From Bradyrhizobium sp. LTSP885 (GTDB lineage: Bacteria > Pseudomonadota > Alphaproteobacteria > Rhizobiales > Xanthobacteraceae), in assembly GCF_000938305.1 (NCBI RefSeq), contig NZ_JYMT01000042.1, positions 124,001 to 188,000 of the forward strand: DNA of 64,000 nucleotides. The letters run 5' to 3'. The notes beneath the pieces were generated by a model that did no database searches, was not told the DNA's origin, and saw only the letters and a program-made list of their open reading frames with translations. The position numbers and the translations under genes were made by a program. This document shows positions 33,287-43,868 of this stretch, piece after piece; positions within the stretch are counted from its first letter, which is position 1, and each line of letters begins with the position of its first letter.

Positions 33287-34768
33287 ATGCCTGCTGTACA
33301 AGAGACGGTCGAGCGCGTCAGGCGCATCGACGTCGACCAGTATCGATATGGGTTTGAGACGCTGATCGAATCCGACAAAGCCCCCAAGGGGCTGTCGGAG
33401 GACACGGTCCGGTTCATCTCTGCAAAGAAGAACGAGCCCGCCTGGATGCTGGAATGGCGCCTGGAGGCGTTCCGCCGCTGGCTGACCATGACCGAGCCGA
33501 GCTGGGCGCGGGTCCACTATCCGAAGATCGATTACCAGGATCTCTATTACTACTCGGCGCCGAAGCCGAAGAAGACCGTGAACTCGCTTGACGAGATCGA
33601 TCCGGACATCCTCAAGACCTACGAAAAGCTCGGCATTCCCCTGCGCGAAGTCGAGGTGCTTGAAGGCGTCGTGCGTCCGGAAGGCGAACGCAGAATCGCG
33701 GTCGACGCCGTGTTCGACTCGGTCTCGGTTGCGACCACGTTCCAGAAGGAATTGAAGGCCGCCGGCGTGATCTTCATGCCGATCTCCGAAGCGATCCGCG
33801 AACATCCCGAGCTGGTGAAGAAATATCTCGGCACGGTGGTGCCGACCACGGACAACTATTTCGCGACGCTGAATTCGGCGGTGTTCTCCGACGGCTCGTT
33901 CGTCTACGTGCCGCCGGGTGTGCGCTGCCCGATGGAGCTCTCGACCTATTTCCGCATCAACGAGCGCAACACCGGCCAGTTCGAGCGCACGCTGATCATC
34001 GCCGACAAGGGCTCCTACGTCTCCTATCTCGAAGGCTGCACCGCGCCGCAGCGCGATGAGAACCAGCTGCACGCTGCCGTGGTCGAGCTGGTCACGCATG
34101 ACGACGCCGAGATCAAATATTCGACGGTGCAGAACTGGTACCCGGGCAACTCCGAGGGCAAGGGCGGCATCTACAATTTCGTCACCAAGCGCGGCGACTG
34201 CCGCGGCAGGAACTCGAAGATCTCCTGGACCCAGGTCGAGACCGGCTCTGCGATCACCTGGAAATATCCGAGCTGCATCCTGCGCGGTGACAATTCGAGC
34301 GGCGAATTCTACTCGATCGCAATCTCGAACGGCTACCAGCAGGTCGACTCCGGCACCAAGATGATCCATCTCGGCAAGAACACGTCGAGCCGGATCATCT
34401 CCAAGGGCATCGCCGCCGGCAAATCGCAGAACACCTATCGCGGCCTGGTCAGCGCCCATCGCAAGGCCACTGGCGCCCGCAACTACACCGCCTGCGATTC
34501 GCTCTTGATCGGCGACCAATGCGGCGCACACACCGTGCCCTACGTCGAAGCCAAGAATTCGTCGGCGACGTTTGAGCATGAGGCGACGACCTCGAAGATA
34601 TCCGAGGACGTGCTGTTCTACTGCGTCCAGCGCGGCCTCTCGCAGGAAGAGGCCGTCGGCCTCGTCGTCAACGGCTTCGTTAAGGACGTGCTGCAGCAAC
34701 TGCCGATGGAGTTCGCGGTGGAAGCGCAGAAGCTGATCTCGATCAGCCTTGAAGGTTCGGTTGGTTAA
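33287..34768 (+). CDS. sufB: Fe-S cluster scaffold component SufB
   Basis: A 493-residue cytosolic subunit of the SufBCD scaffold. It shows the family signature from FYYCVQRGLSQEEAVGLVVNGFVKDVL near the C-terminus, the beta-helix core (SDGSFVYVPPGVRCPMELSTYFRIN, then SYVSYLEGCTAPQRDENQLHAAVVELV) and the GNSEGKGGIYNFVTKRG region. The conserved cysteine of the C-terminal region is in TACDSLLIGDQCGAH. Length and motifs are normal for the long alphaproteobacterial SufB. It is the second gene of the operon, 92 bp after the desulfurase. Confidence 0.97.
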   Translation: MPAVQETVERVRRIDVDQYRYGFETLIESDKAPKGLSEDTVRFISAKKNEPAWMLEWRLEAFRRWLTMTEPSWARVHYPKIDYQDLYYYSAPKPKKTVNSLDEIDPDILKTYEKLGIPLREVEVLEGVVRPEGERRIAVDAVFDSVSVATTFQKELKAAGVIFMPISEAIREHPELVKKYLGTVVPTTDNYFATLNSAVFSDGSFVYVPPGVRCPMELSTYFRINERNTGQFERTLIIADKGSYVSYLEGCTAPQRDENQLHAAVVELVTHDDAEIKYSTVQNWYPGNSEGKGGIYNFVTKRGDCRGRNSKISWTQVETGSAITWKYPSCILRGDNSSGEFYSIAISNGYQQVDSGTKMIHLGKNTSSRIISKGIAAGKSQNTYRGLVSAHRKATGARNYTACDSLLIGDQCGAHTVPYVEAKNSSATFEHEATTSKISEDVLFYCVQRGLSQEEAVGLVVNGFVKDVLQQLPMEFAVEAQKLISISLEGSVG

Positions 34769-34827
34769 ATCCATCCCGCCAAGGGTCGCGAATGACGCGC
34801 CTCGGGATGATGCTCAGGAAGAATGTG

Positions 34828-35580
<753 letters not shown>

Positions 35581-35597
35581 CAGGTACGGATATTGAG

Positions 35598-36920
35598 ATG
35601 AACGTTGTTGCAAAGACCGAGACTGGGCGCGCACTGGGCGATGCATTCGCCCTCGTAAGCGACCGTCTGCCGGGCGGGGGCAAGATCGCCGACCAGCGGC
35701 GCCAGGCGTTCGAGGCCTATGAGCGCGCAGGGTTGCCGCATCGCCGGATCGAGGACTGGAAATACACCGATTTGCGCGCGCTGATGCGCGAGGTGCTGCC
35801 GCTTGCGCCGGCGCCGGACGTTGCCGCGTTGAACCGAGCAGCGGCCGTCGTGAAGAAGCAGGCGATCGACGGCGTGCGGCGTCTGGTGCTGGTCGATGGC
35901 GCCTTCGCGCCTGATCTCTCCGATCTCGGCAATCTCGACAAGGGGCTGAGCATCCGGCCACTGCGCGAGGTGCTGGACGCCGGCGACGGCACGCTCTCGG
36001 CGCAGGCCTTCGCGTCGGACAATTCCAATCCCATGATCGCGCTGAACGGCGCGATGGCAACCGATGGCGTCGTCATCGAGATCGCTGACGGGACGGTGCT
36101 GACCAAGCCGTTGCATATCGTGCACGTGGCGTCGAGCGCCGCGCCGGCCGCGATGTTCACGCGTTCGCTGCTCCGGCTCGGCCGCGACACCGGCGCGACG
36201 CTGGTGGAAAGTTATTTCGCCGCCGAAGGTACCAAGGCCTACCAGGCCCATGACGGGCTGATCGTTGCGATCGGCGACAATGCGCGGCTCGATCATATCA
36301 GACTCGTCGAGGACGGCAGCGACGCTTTCAATATTTCCTCAGCCACGATCACGCTTGGCGCGCATGCGCATTTCAACACGTTCGCCATGACCACGGGCGC
36401 TCATCTCAGCCGCTACCAGCTCACCGTGACGTGCGCCGGCGAGGGCTCGAAGGTCGAGACCAACGGCGTCAATCTGATCAACGGCAAGCAGCACGCCGAC
36501 ACCACGTTGTTCATGGATCACGCGGTGCCGCATTGCGACAGCCGCGAGATCTTCCGCGCCGTCGTCGATGACCGCGCGCATTCCGTGTTCCAGGGCCGCA
36601 TCATCGTCCGCCCCGACGCCCAGAAGACCGACGCCAAGATGATGACCCGCGCGCTGCTACTCTCCGACGAGGCGGAAGCCGACAACAAGCCGGAGCTCGA
36701 GATTTTCGCCGACGACGTCACCTGCGGCCATGGCGCGACCACCGGCGCGCTCGACGAGAGCCTGCTGTTCTACATGCGCGCCCGCGGGCTGCCGGAGAAG
36801 GAGGCCCAGGCGCTCCTGATCCAGGCCTTCGTCGGCGAGGCGATCGAAACGATTGTGAGCGACGCCTTGCGCGAGGTTGCGATCGCGGCGGCGCGGCGCT
36901 GGCTGGAGGCGAGGGCGTGA
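35598..36920 (+). CDS. sufD: Fe-S cluster assembly protein SufD
   Basis: A 440-residue partner of SufB and SufC. It has the FeS assembly beta-helix fold: HRRIEDWKYTDLRALMREVLP near the start (the typical WR/KYT motif), then HAHFNTFAMTTGAHLSRYQLTVTCAGEGS. The C-terminal signature is CGHGATTGALDESLLFYMRARGLPEKEAQALLIQAFVGE, including the conserved CSHGAT-type His. It is in the same operon, and its stop overlaps the GTG that may start sufS (GTGA, 36917-36920). Confidence 0.95.
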   Translation: MNVVAKTETGRALGDAFALVSDRLPGGGKIADQRRQAFEAYERAGLPHRRIEDWKYTDLRALMREVLPLAPAPDVAALNRAAAVVKKQAIDGVRRLVLVDGAFAPDLSDLGNLDKGLSIRPLREVLDAGDGTLSAQAFASDNSNPMIALNGAMATDGVVIEIADGTVLTKPLHIVHVASSAAPAAMFTRSLLRLGRDTGATLVESYFAAEGTKAYQAHDGLIVAIGDNARLDHIRLVEDGSDAFNISSATITLGAHAHFNTFAMTTGAHLSRYQLTVTCAGEGSKVETNGVNLINGKQHADTTLFMDHAVPHCDSREIFRAVVDDRAHSVFQGRIIVRPDAQKTDAKMMTRALLLSDEAEADNKPELEIFADDVTCGHGATTGALDESLLFYMRARGLPEKEAQALLIQAFVGEAIETIVSDALREVAIAAARRWLEARA

Positions 36921-38164
36921 GCATGCATCCGGCAGTCAGCAACGGCGCCTACGATGTCGCCCGCGTGCGGCAGGATTTTCCGGCGCTGGCCATGCAGGTC
37001 TACGGCAAGCCGCTGGTCTATCTCGACAATGCCGCCTCGGCGCAGAAGCCGAATGCGGTGCTCGACCGCATGACCGAGGCCTACAAGAGCGAATACGCCA
37101 ACGTGCATCGCGGCCTGCATTACCTCGCCAATGCCGCGACCGAGGCCTACGAGGGCGCGCGCGACAAGGTGGCGAAATTCATCAACGCGGGCCGTAACGA
37201 GGAGATCATCTTCACCCGCAACGTCACCGAGGCGATCAATTTGGTGGCGTCGTCGTTCGGCGGCCCGAACATCAAAGAGGGCGACGAGATTGTGCTCTCG
37301 ATCATGGAGCACCACTCCAACATCGTGCCTTGGCACTTCCTCAGGGAACGCCATGGCGCTGTCATCAAGTGGGCACCAGTCGACGACGAGGGCAATTTCC
37401 TGATCGAGGAGTTCGAGAAGCTCCTGACGTCGCGCACCAAGATCGTCGCGATCACCCAGATGTCGAACGCGCTCGGCACGCTGGTGCCGGTCAAGGAGGT
37501 CATCCGAATCGCGCATGCCCGCGGCATTCCGGTGCTGGTCGACGGCGCCCAGGGCGCGGTGCATCTGCCGGTCGACGTGCAGGACCTCGATTGCGATTTC
37601 TACGCCTTCACCGGCCACAAGGTCTACGGGCCGACCGGCATCGGCGCGCTCTATGCCAAGCACGAGCATCTGGTGGCGATGCGCCCCTTCAATGGTGGCG
37701 GCGAGATGATCCGGGAGGTCGCCAAGGATTGGGTCACCTATGGTGATCCGCCGCACAAATTCGAAGCCGGCACGCCGCCGATCGTCGAGGCGATCGGGCT
37801 TGGTGCTGCCATCGACTACGTCAATTCGATCGGCAAGGAGCGCATTGCCGCGCACGAGCACGACCTGCTCACCTACGCCCAGGAGAAGCTCCGCGAGATC
37901 AACTCGCTGCGGCTGATCGGCACCGCCCGCAACAAGGGTCCGGTGATCTCGTTCGAGATGAAGGGCGCGCATCCCCACGATGTCGCGACCGTGATCGACC
38001 GCCAGGGCATCGCGGTGCGTGCCGGCACGCATTGCGTGATGCCGCTTTTAGAGCGGTTCAATGTCACGGCGACCTGCCGGGCGTCGTTCGGGATGTATAA
38101 TACCAGGGAAGAAGTCGACCATCTGGTGCAGGCGCTGATCAAGGCGCGGGAATTGTTCGCATGA
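36917..38164 (+). CDS. sufS: Cysteine desulfurase SufS (group II)
   Basis: A 415-residue PLP enzyme supplying sulfur to SufBCD, normally stimulated by SufE. GTG 36917 or ATG 36923 are both possible; the GTG overlaps the sufD stop by 4 bp. Landmarks are FTRNVTEAINLVA, the PLP lysine in FTGHKVYGPTG, and the active-site cysteine in AVRAGTHCVMPL, which is the short group II loop. The gene overlaps sufT by 4 bp (ATGA, 38161-38164), so translation is coupled. No sufE gene is in the window. Confidence 0.95.
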   Translation: MSMHPAVSNGAYDVARVRQDFPALAMQVYGKPLVYLDNAASAQKPNAVLDRMTEAYKSEYANVHRGLHYLANAATEAYEGARDKVAKFINAGRNEEIIFTRNVTEAINLVASSFGGPNIKEGDEIVLSIMEHHSNIVPWHFLRERHGAVIKWAPVDDEGNFLIEEFEKLLTSRTKIVAITQMSNALGTLVPVKEVIRIAHARGIPVLVDGAQGAVHLPVDVQDLDCDFYAFTGHKVYGPTGIGALYAKHEHLVAMRPFNGGGEMIREVAKDWVTYGDPPHKFEAGTPPIVEAIGLGAAIDYVNSIGKERIAAHEHDLLTYAQEKLREINSLRLIGTARNKGPVISFEMKGAHPHDVATVIDRQGIAVRAGTHCVMPLLERFNVTATCRASFGMYNTREEVDHLVQALIKARELFA

Positions 38165-38532
38165 CCGATACGGCCGAAGTCAAAACTGCCAACATGGAAA
38201 CCACCTCGGCGCTGCCCGCGGAGGAGACCGAGCGCCTGGGCGGCGAGATCGTCGCCGCGCTGAAGACGGTGTTCGACCCGGAAATTCCGGCCGACATCTA
38301 TGAGCTCGGGCTGATCTACAAGGTCGATCTCAAGGACGATCGTTCCGTCGACGTCCTGATGACGCTGACCACGCCGAACTGCCCGGCCGCCGGCGAGCTG
38401 CCGACGATGGTGGAGAACGCGGTGGCGAGCGTTCCCGGCGTCGGCATCGTCAGCGTCAATTTGGTGTGGGACCCGGCCTGGACGCCGGATCGCATGTCGG
38501 ACGAGGCGCGCCTCGTCCTTAATATGTGGTGA
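38161..38532 (+). CDS. sufT: SUF-associated DUF59/MIP18-family protein SufT
   Basis: A 123-residue small protein of the PaaD/MIP18 (DUF59) family that helps Fe-S protein maturation. It contains KTVFDPEIPADIYELGLIYKVDL and LMTLTTPNCPAAGELPTMVENAV, with the conserved cysteine in TPNCPAA. The last part VNLVWDPAWTPDRMSDEARLVLNMW is typical for the SUF-linked subgroup. The gene overlaps sufS by 4 bp and is followed after 68 bp by sufA. Confidence 0.93.
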   Translation: MTDTAEVKTANMETTSALPAEETERLGGEIVAALKTVFDPEIPADIYELGLIYKVDLKDDRSVDVLMTLTTPNCPAAGELPTMVENAVASVPGVGIVSVNLVWDPAWTPDRMSDEARLVLNMW

Positions 38533-38600
38533 TGCGTTAGGGGAACGGGTTTAGGCTTTAGGCAAGAACCGGCAATTGATTTGCCGCTGGGACTGACCAC

Positions 38601-39002
38601 ATGAATGACATGACACAAGCTTCTCCGACGCCAGCCAAGCCGAAGCCGCGGCCCCGTCCGCAGGTCATGAGACTGACCGATGCCGCCGCGGAGCGCATCA
38701 CCGAGCTGACCCAGCGCGCCGATTCCGAAATCGTCGGCCTGCGCGTCGGCATCAAGAATGGCGGCTGCGCCGGGCAGGCCTACACCGTCGAATACGCGCA
38801 CGATATCCGCCCGACCGACGAAGTGGTCGAGGACAAGGGCGTGAAGATCCTGGTCGAGCCGAAGGCCGTGCTGTTCCTGCTCGGCACCGAAATGGACTAC
38901 AAGGCCGACAAGATGCAGGCCCAGTTCGTGTTCAACAACCCGAACCAGGTCTCGGCTTGCGGCTGCGGCGAGTCGGTGCAGCTAAAGCCGGCGACGGTTT
39001 GA
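38601..39002 (+). CDS. sufA: A-type Fe-S carrier SufA
   Basis: A 133-residue HesB/IscA-family protein that carries Fe-S clusters from SufBCD to target proteins. The three ligand cysteines are present: NGGCAGQAY in the middle and SACGCGES at the C-terminus. The first 20 residues (MNDMTQASPTPAKPKPRPRP) are a Pro/Lys-rich extension, presumably disordered, before the conserved MRLTDAAAERITEL start. It closes the operon: desulfurase, sufB, sufC, sufD, sufS, sufT, sufA. Confidence 0.94.
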   Translation: MNDMTQASPTPAKPKPRPRPQVMRLTDAAAERITELTQRADSEIVGLRVGIKNGGCAGQAYTVEYAHDIRPTDEVVEDKGVKILVEPKAVLFLLGTEMDYKADKMQAQFVFNNPNQVSACGCGESVQLKPATV

Positions 39003-39039
39003 CCGCTGCCATGCCGGCCTTGTGCGTGATGGTGGGCGC

Positions 39040-39459
39040 ATGGACCGCGAATTCCTGATCGACCTGTTCGCCGATTTCGGCCCGGTCACGCTGCGCCGGA
39101 TGTTTTCCGGCTACGGCATCTCCGCTGATGGCACCAACTTTGCGCTGGCCCTGCGCGCCGGCCTCTATTTTCGTGCCGACGACGAGACCATCCCGCAGTT
39201 CGAGGCCGAGGGATCGAAGCCGTTCCAGTATCAGACGCGATCGAAGACGGTGATCGTGAACTCGTATTGGGAGTTGCCGGCGCGGCTGTTCGACGATTCC
39301 GGGGAGCTTGCGGTCTGGGCACGGTCGGCGCTGGTCGCCGCCCAGCGCGCGACGTTGCGCAAGCGTCCGAAAGCGCGGAAGGCCAAGACTCCCGCGAAGA
39401 AGGCTGCGGAAAAGAAGACTGCGCGCAAGAAGGCCGCAGCGAAAAGGTCCTCATCTTGA
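39040..39459 (+). CDS. TfoX/Sxy N-terminal-domain protein with Lys/Ala tail
   Basis: A 139-residue protein. ATG 39040 (MDREFLIDLFADFG) is chosen over an in-frame GTG at 39022 because GGTGGG precedes it and homologues start here. Residues 1-95 are a TfoX N-terminal domain (VTLRRMFSGYGISADGTNFAL...PFQYQTRSKTVIVNSYWELP). The last 40 residues are a strongly basic Lys/Ala tail (KAKTPAKKAAEKKTARKKAA), resembling histone-like tails. TfoX relates to competence regulation in Haemophilus and Vibrio, but most alphaproteobacterial members are uncharacterised, so I assign no function. It may be cotranscribed with suf genes, 37 bp downstream of sufA. Confidence 0.82.
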   Translation: MDREFLIDLFADFGPVTLRRMFSGYGISADGTNFALALRAGLYFRADDETIPQFEAEGSKPFQYQTRSKTVIVNSYWELPARLFDDSGELAVWARSALVAAQRATLRKRPKARKAKTPAKKAAEKKTARKKAAAKRSSS

Positions 39460-39470
39460 GGGGCTAAATA

Positions 39471-39570
39471 CCTCCACGTCATTGCGAGGAGCGACAGCGA
39501 CGAAGCAATCCATCGGCTCCGCATATGCGGATGCATGGATTACTTCGCTTCGCTCGCAATGACGGTGGAG
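39471..39570. repeat. Palindromic repeat, GTCATTGCGAG type
   Basis: CACGTCATTGCGAGGAGCG at the left and CTCGCAATGACGGTG at the right form an inverted repeat (39471-39488 with 39553-39570) around an inner repeat GAAGCAATCCAT/ATGGATTACTTC. It matches a common Rhizobiales intergenic palindrome. It lies between the TfoX-like gene and the convergent diguanylate cyclase. Confidence 0.7.
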
Positions 39571-39580
39571 AGAGTAGAGG

Positions 39581-40648
<1,068 letters not shown>

Positions 40649-40920
40649 TGTTACGTCCCCAATAGCGAGCAGCGCCGGTTGATGTCCGGCAACAATGACT
40701 AAATTATCTGCGCAAGGGTAAGGGACGAGAATGAAGGCAAGGTAAACAGTAAAATTACGGAAAACTGGGCTCTATCGCCGCAGAATGCGCTCGATCTCGT
40801 ACAAATCGGGCGCTGCTTTTCCAAGCTTTCGTTTGATGGATCGTCCTGGCGCGAATCCGCGCTCACTTCTATCGGTCGCGCGCCGCAGATCGGGCACGGC
40901 ACGTCGTCGACGGCACCGGC

Positions 40921-41061
40921 TTTGGTCTGAAGTTGATCAGACCAAAGTTCAGGCGTTAGAGCGTTTTCGAGCGAAGTGGATAACGGTTCGAGCTGGGAAA
41001 ACGCGTCGAACAACAATCTAGAGCCCCGTTCCGATTCCATCGGAACGGAAGCGGCTCTAGA
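40921..41061. repeat. Rhizobiales-type dispersed repeat with two hairpins, in the 408-bp gap 40649-41056
   Basis: The left hairpin TTTGGTCTGA-N6-TCAGACCAAA (40921-40946) has 10-bp arms. Next comes GCGTTTTCGAGCGAAGTGGA (40961-40980), a sequence I recognise from repeats in Rhizobiales. The right hairpin TCTAGAGCC...GGCTCTAGA (41017-41061), with inner GTTCCGAT/ATCGGAAC, is also typical of that repeat. No credible gene was found in the gap, although an open frame crosses it on the minus strand. Confidence 0.65.
41017..41061 (-). terminator. Repeat hairpin at the end of the DEAD-box helicase gene
   Basis: The stem TCTAGAGCCCCGTTCCGAT with its partner contains the helicase stop codon TAG (41057-41059) inside one arm. 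It may stop or protect the transcript. There is no T tract, so rho-independent termination is uncertain. Confidence 0.4.
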
Positions 41062-42544
41062 CGCGCGCACGCACCGGGCGCAGCAGGAAGGCCGGCAGAT
41101 GCGAATGATCGGCGGGCTCGTGGTCCGCCTCGCGCTGCGGCCGACGCGGTTCGCTGCGGCCGATCGACGGTACGTGTGGCGCTGCGGCCTGCGGCTGAGC
41201 CGGGTTGCGGCCGCCTTGGTGACGAGGCTCGCGTTCGGGGCGGGGCTCGCGTCCTTGGTGCGGCTCCCGTTCGGGGCGTGCCTCCCTGGGCTCCCTGTCC
41301 GGACGCGGTTCACGCTCGCGGCGGGGCTTGCGATCGCCGCGGGGTTTGTCGCGCGACCCGTCGCGGCTGCGCGACCTGCGCGGCGCATCGGCCTCGCCGG
41401 ACGCCTCGCTCTGAACGGTGAAGTCGCCCTCGGCACGCGGGATCTGCTGGCCGATCAGCTTCTCGATCGCGGCCATCGACTTGGTGTCGAGCGAGGTGAC
41501 GAGGGAGATCGCGGTACCGGTGCGTCCGGCGCGGCCGGTACGGCCGACGCGGTGGACATAATCGTCGGGGTGGTGCGGCACGTCGAAATTGAAGACGTGG
41601 CTGACGGCCGGAATATCGAGGCCGCGGGCGGCGACATCGGAGGCGACCAGCAGCGGAATCTCGCCCTTGCGGAATTGATCCAGCGCGGCGGTGCGGGCGG
41701 ACTGATCCATGTCGCCGTGGAGGGCGCCGACGCTGAAACCGTGCTTCTGCAGCGACTTGTGAAGAATGGCGACTTCGCGCTTGCGATTGCAGAAGATAAT
41801 CGCGTTGTTGAGATCCTTGGCGTCGCGCAAGAGGCGGCGCAGGATCTCTCGCTTCTCGTGTGACTCGCGACCGGCAGGCACTTGCGACTGCATCACGCCA
41901 ACGGCTGTCGTCGCGGGCTTTGAAACCTCGATCCGCGCCGGATTGTGCAGGAAGGCTTCGGTGATGCGGCTGATCTCGGGCGGCATCGTCGCGGTGAAGA
42001 ACAGCGTCTGCCGTGTGAACGGGACCAGCTTGCAGACACGTTCGATGTCGGGAATGAAACCCATGTCGAGCATGCGGTCGGCTTCGTCGATCACCAGAAG
42101 CTCGACACCGGTGAGCAGCAATCCGCCGCGTTCGGTGTGGTCGAGCAGCCGGCCGGGCGTTGCGATCAGCACGTCGACGCCGCGCGTCAGCTTGGTGTCC
42201 TGGTCGCCGAACGAAACGCCGCCGATCAAAAGCGCGACGTTGAGTTTTTGCCCGGCGCCGTATTTGTCGAACTGTTCCTTGACCTGGGCGGCGAGTTCGC
42301 GGGTCGGCTCGAGGATCAGGGTGCGGGGCATGCGGGCCCGGGCACGGCCCTTTTCGAGCATGGTGAGCATCGGAAGAACGAAGGCGGCGGTCTTGCCGGT
42401 GCCGGTCTGGGCGATGCCAAGAACGTCACGACGGGCGAGGACGTGAGGGATCGCCTGTTCCTGGATGGGAGTGGGGGTGGTGTAACCGGTGGCCGCGACT
42501 GCGGCGAGGACCTTGTCGGACAGGCCTAGATTGGAAAAAGACAT
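41057..42544 (-). CDS. DEAD-box RNA helicase (RhlE-like)
   Basis: A 495-residue ATP-dependent RNA helicase. The Q motif is GYTTPTPIQEQAIP, motif I AQTGTGKTAAF, motif II VIDEADRMLDMGF, motif III TATMPPEI (SAT in most members), motif V ATPGRLLDH, and motif VI HRVGRTGRAGRTG. The C-terminal 110 residues are an Arg/Glu/Pro-rich disordered tail (REPRPDREPREARPEREPHQ and similar) that likely binds RNA. It probably works in ribosome assembly or mRNA turnover, perhaps in cold. Its promoter side (42545-42793) holds nothing I recognise. Confidence 0.93.
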   Translation of the reverse strand: MSFSNLGLSDKVLAAVAATGYTTPTPIQEQAIPHVLARRDVLGIAQTGTGKTAAFVLPMLTMLEKGRARARMPRTLILEPTRELAAQVKEQFDKYGAGQKLNVALLIGGVSFGDQDTKLTRGVDVLIATPGRLLDHTERGGLLLTGVELLVIDEADRMLDMGFIPDIERVCKLVPFTRQTLFFTATMPPEISRITEAFLHNPARIEVSKPATTAVGVMQSQVPAGRESHEKREILRRLLRDAKDLNNAIIFCNRKREVAILHKSLQKHGFSVGALHGDMDQSARTAALDQFRKGEIPLLVASDVAARGLDIPAVSHVFNFDVPHHPDDYVHRVGRTGRAGRTGTAISLVTSLDTKSMAAIEKLIGQQIPRAEGDFTVQSEASGEADAPRRSRSRDGSRDKPRGDRKPRREREPRPDREPREARPEREPHQGREPRPEREPRHQGGRNPAQPQAAAPHVPSIGRSEPRRPQREADHEPADHSHLPAFLLRPVRARV

Positions 42545-42793
42545 TGAGCCTCTGGTCGATACCGCCGTTCGGAATCGAAGGTATAAGGCTGTCGCGTTCG
42601 GCCCCGAAACGGCTGGCTTCTAAAAAGCTCGGGGGCTCTGACTGACGCAGACGGGCGGCAAACCTGACGAATCGCGTTTCGATCCGAGGCCGCGTTGAGC
42701 CGAAACATAGGGTCGAAACCGGCAAAGTCAATCTTGGAACGGGCCAGACGACGGAAAAAGCTTAATGTTTTCGCACAAATAAGCGTCTTTCCG

Positions 42794-43483
42794 TCATTTT
42801 CCGGTCAAATGACTCACCGCTTCGGGATCGGACGGCGCAGCGCTGGTGAAGGGGCTTGCCCCGGTTTGTGCCCTGAACTCGCCGGGTGTGACGCCTTCGG
42901 ATACGTTGAAGACCCGGTAGAATGTCGCGAGGCTTCCGAACCCGCAAGCGTCGGCGATCTCGGCGATCGATATCGGCGGTGTCTCGCGCAACAACTGGCG
43001 GCTCCGGGCCATGCGCAGCGCAGTGACGGTCTGCGAGAAGCTCGTCCCGGTTGTCTCGAACAGCACGTGGATGTAGCGGACCGATACGCCGAGCAGCGCG
43101 GCGACCATGGCCGGCGACAGCGATGGCTTCGACAGATGGCGGCTGATCAGACGGCGCGCCAGGCAGAGGCGGCCGACGCGAAGGGTCTGCTGGGCACGGC
43201 GGCTGCCCGGCCTGAGCGCTCCGCGATCGATGAGCGCGAACTCGGCGACGGCCTTGACCAACGGCGGAATGCTCGCCGCGTCGCCGCACTCCATGGCCTC
43301 ATCGAGCTCGGCGGCGCAGGCATCGCGCAACGGGGCGAAGCTGTGATGGCCTGATGTCGTGTCGAGCGGATGGCTGATAGGTCCAGGCACGGGATCGATG
43401 CCCATGTCGAAACGATCCAGGGCTGGGAGCGCGCCGGCCGTGGCCGGATCCAGACTGCTATTGTGCTCGTGCTCACCACGCAT
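42794..43483 (-). CDS. AraC-family regulator, N-terminally shortened
   Basis: A 229-residue protein whose last 100 residues are a full AraC/XylS double helix-turn-helix (ARRLISRHLSKPSLSPAMVAALLGVSVRYIHVLFE, SIAEIADACGFGSLATFYRVFNVSEGVTPGEFRAQTG). It is closely paralogous to the regulator at 45625-46683 from about residue 25 onward, but lacks the first 175 residues (AraC-binding sensor domain). No in-frame or out-of-frame remnant of that domain precedes ATG 43483. It may bind DNA without a ligand, compete with its full-length paralogue, or be decaying. Divergent from the CadC-like gene. Confidence 0.82.
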   Translation of the reverse strand: MRGEHEHNSSLDPATAGALPALDRFDMGIDPVPGPISHPLDTTSGHHSFAPLRDACAAELDEAMECGDAASIPPLVKAVAEFALIDRGALRPGSRRAQQTLRVGRLCLARRLISRHLSKPSLSPAMVAALLGVSVRYIHVLFETTGTSFSQTVTALRMARSRQLLRETPPISIAEIADACGFGSLATFYRVFNVSEGVTPGEFRAQTGASPFTSAAPSDPEAVSHLTGK

Positions 43484-43868
43484 GGCGCGTCATACCTCTG
43501 CCGGCTTGGACGGTGCCGTTCACCCCGGACTCCGTCATGATCGGTTCCCCGCGCACGTTCGCGGCCGGCATCGTCTTGGCGCGCGGCCGGGCAGGCGACT
43601 TCTCAATGCGCGCACGGAAATCATTTGGGCCGAAATGCCGCAGCATGGTCGCGGGGGCTAATTTGCCCAGCCTCGGTCTCTGTCGCAGCGCCTCAACCAT
43701 GATCCCCACGACCCCTTGCCAAGTATTCCGGCTATCGAAATATTGCAGCGAGTCTTGTCATGTTGGTCGGTGAGTGTCTTGGTAAGCTCCTGGCGATATT
43801 TCTGAAATTTTTCTGATATTCGCTTTTCGCACCCGCAAAAGCGGCCAGTTTGAGGTTGTGAGGACCAA
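43484..43868. other. Gene-free promoter gap between AraC and CadC-like genes
   Basis: 385 bp with only a doubtful 78-codon minus-strand frame (43473-43709). It includes an AT-rich stretch (GATATTTCTGAAATTTTTCTGATATT, split around 43795-43820) and a hairpin at 43821-43843 before the CadC-like start. It probably contains both divergent promoters. Confidence 0.5.
43821..43843 (+). promoter_or_regulatory. Inverted repeat 25 bp before the CadC-like gene
   Basis: CGCTTTT-N9-AAAAGCG, 7-bp perfect arms. Winged-helix proteins of the CadC/ToxR type often act on repeats near their own promoters, so autoregulation is possible. This is inference. Confidence 0.4.

Noticed and set aside
33059..34774. 571-codon minus-strand frame opposite sufB
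   Set aside because: Antisense shadow of a fully conserved gene.
40699..41436. 245-codon minus-strand frame overlapping the helicase end and the gap
   Set aside because: Low-complexity Arg/Ala/Ser composition and it runs through repeat hairpins; no support as a gene.
43473..43709. 78-codon minus-strand frame before the shortened AraC gene, considered as the missing sensor domain
   Set aside because: No similarity to the sensor domain of the paralogue and too short to supply it.
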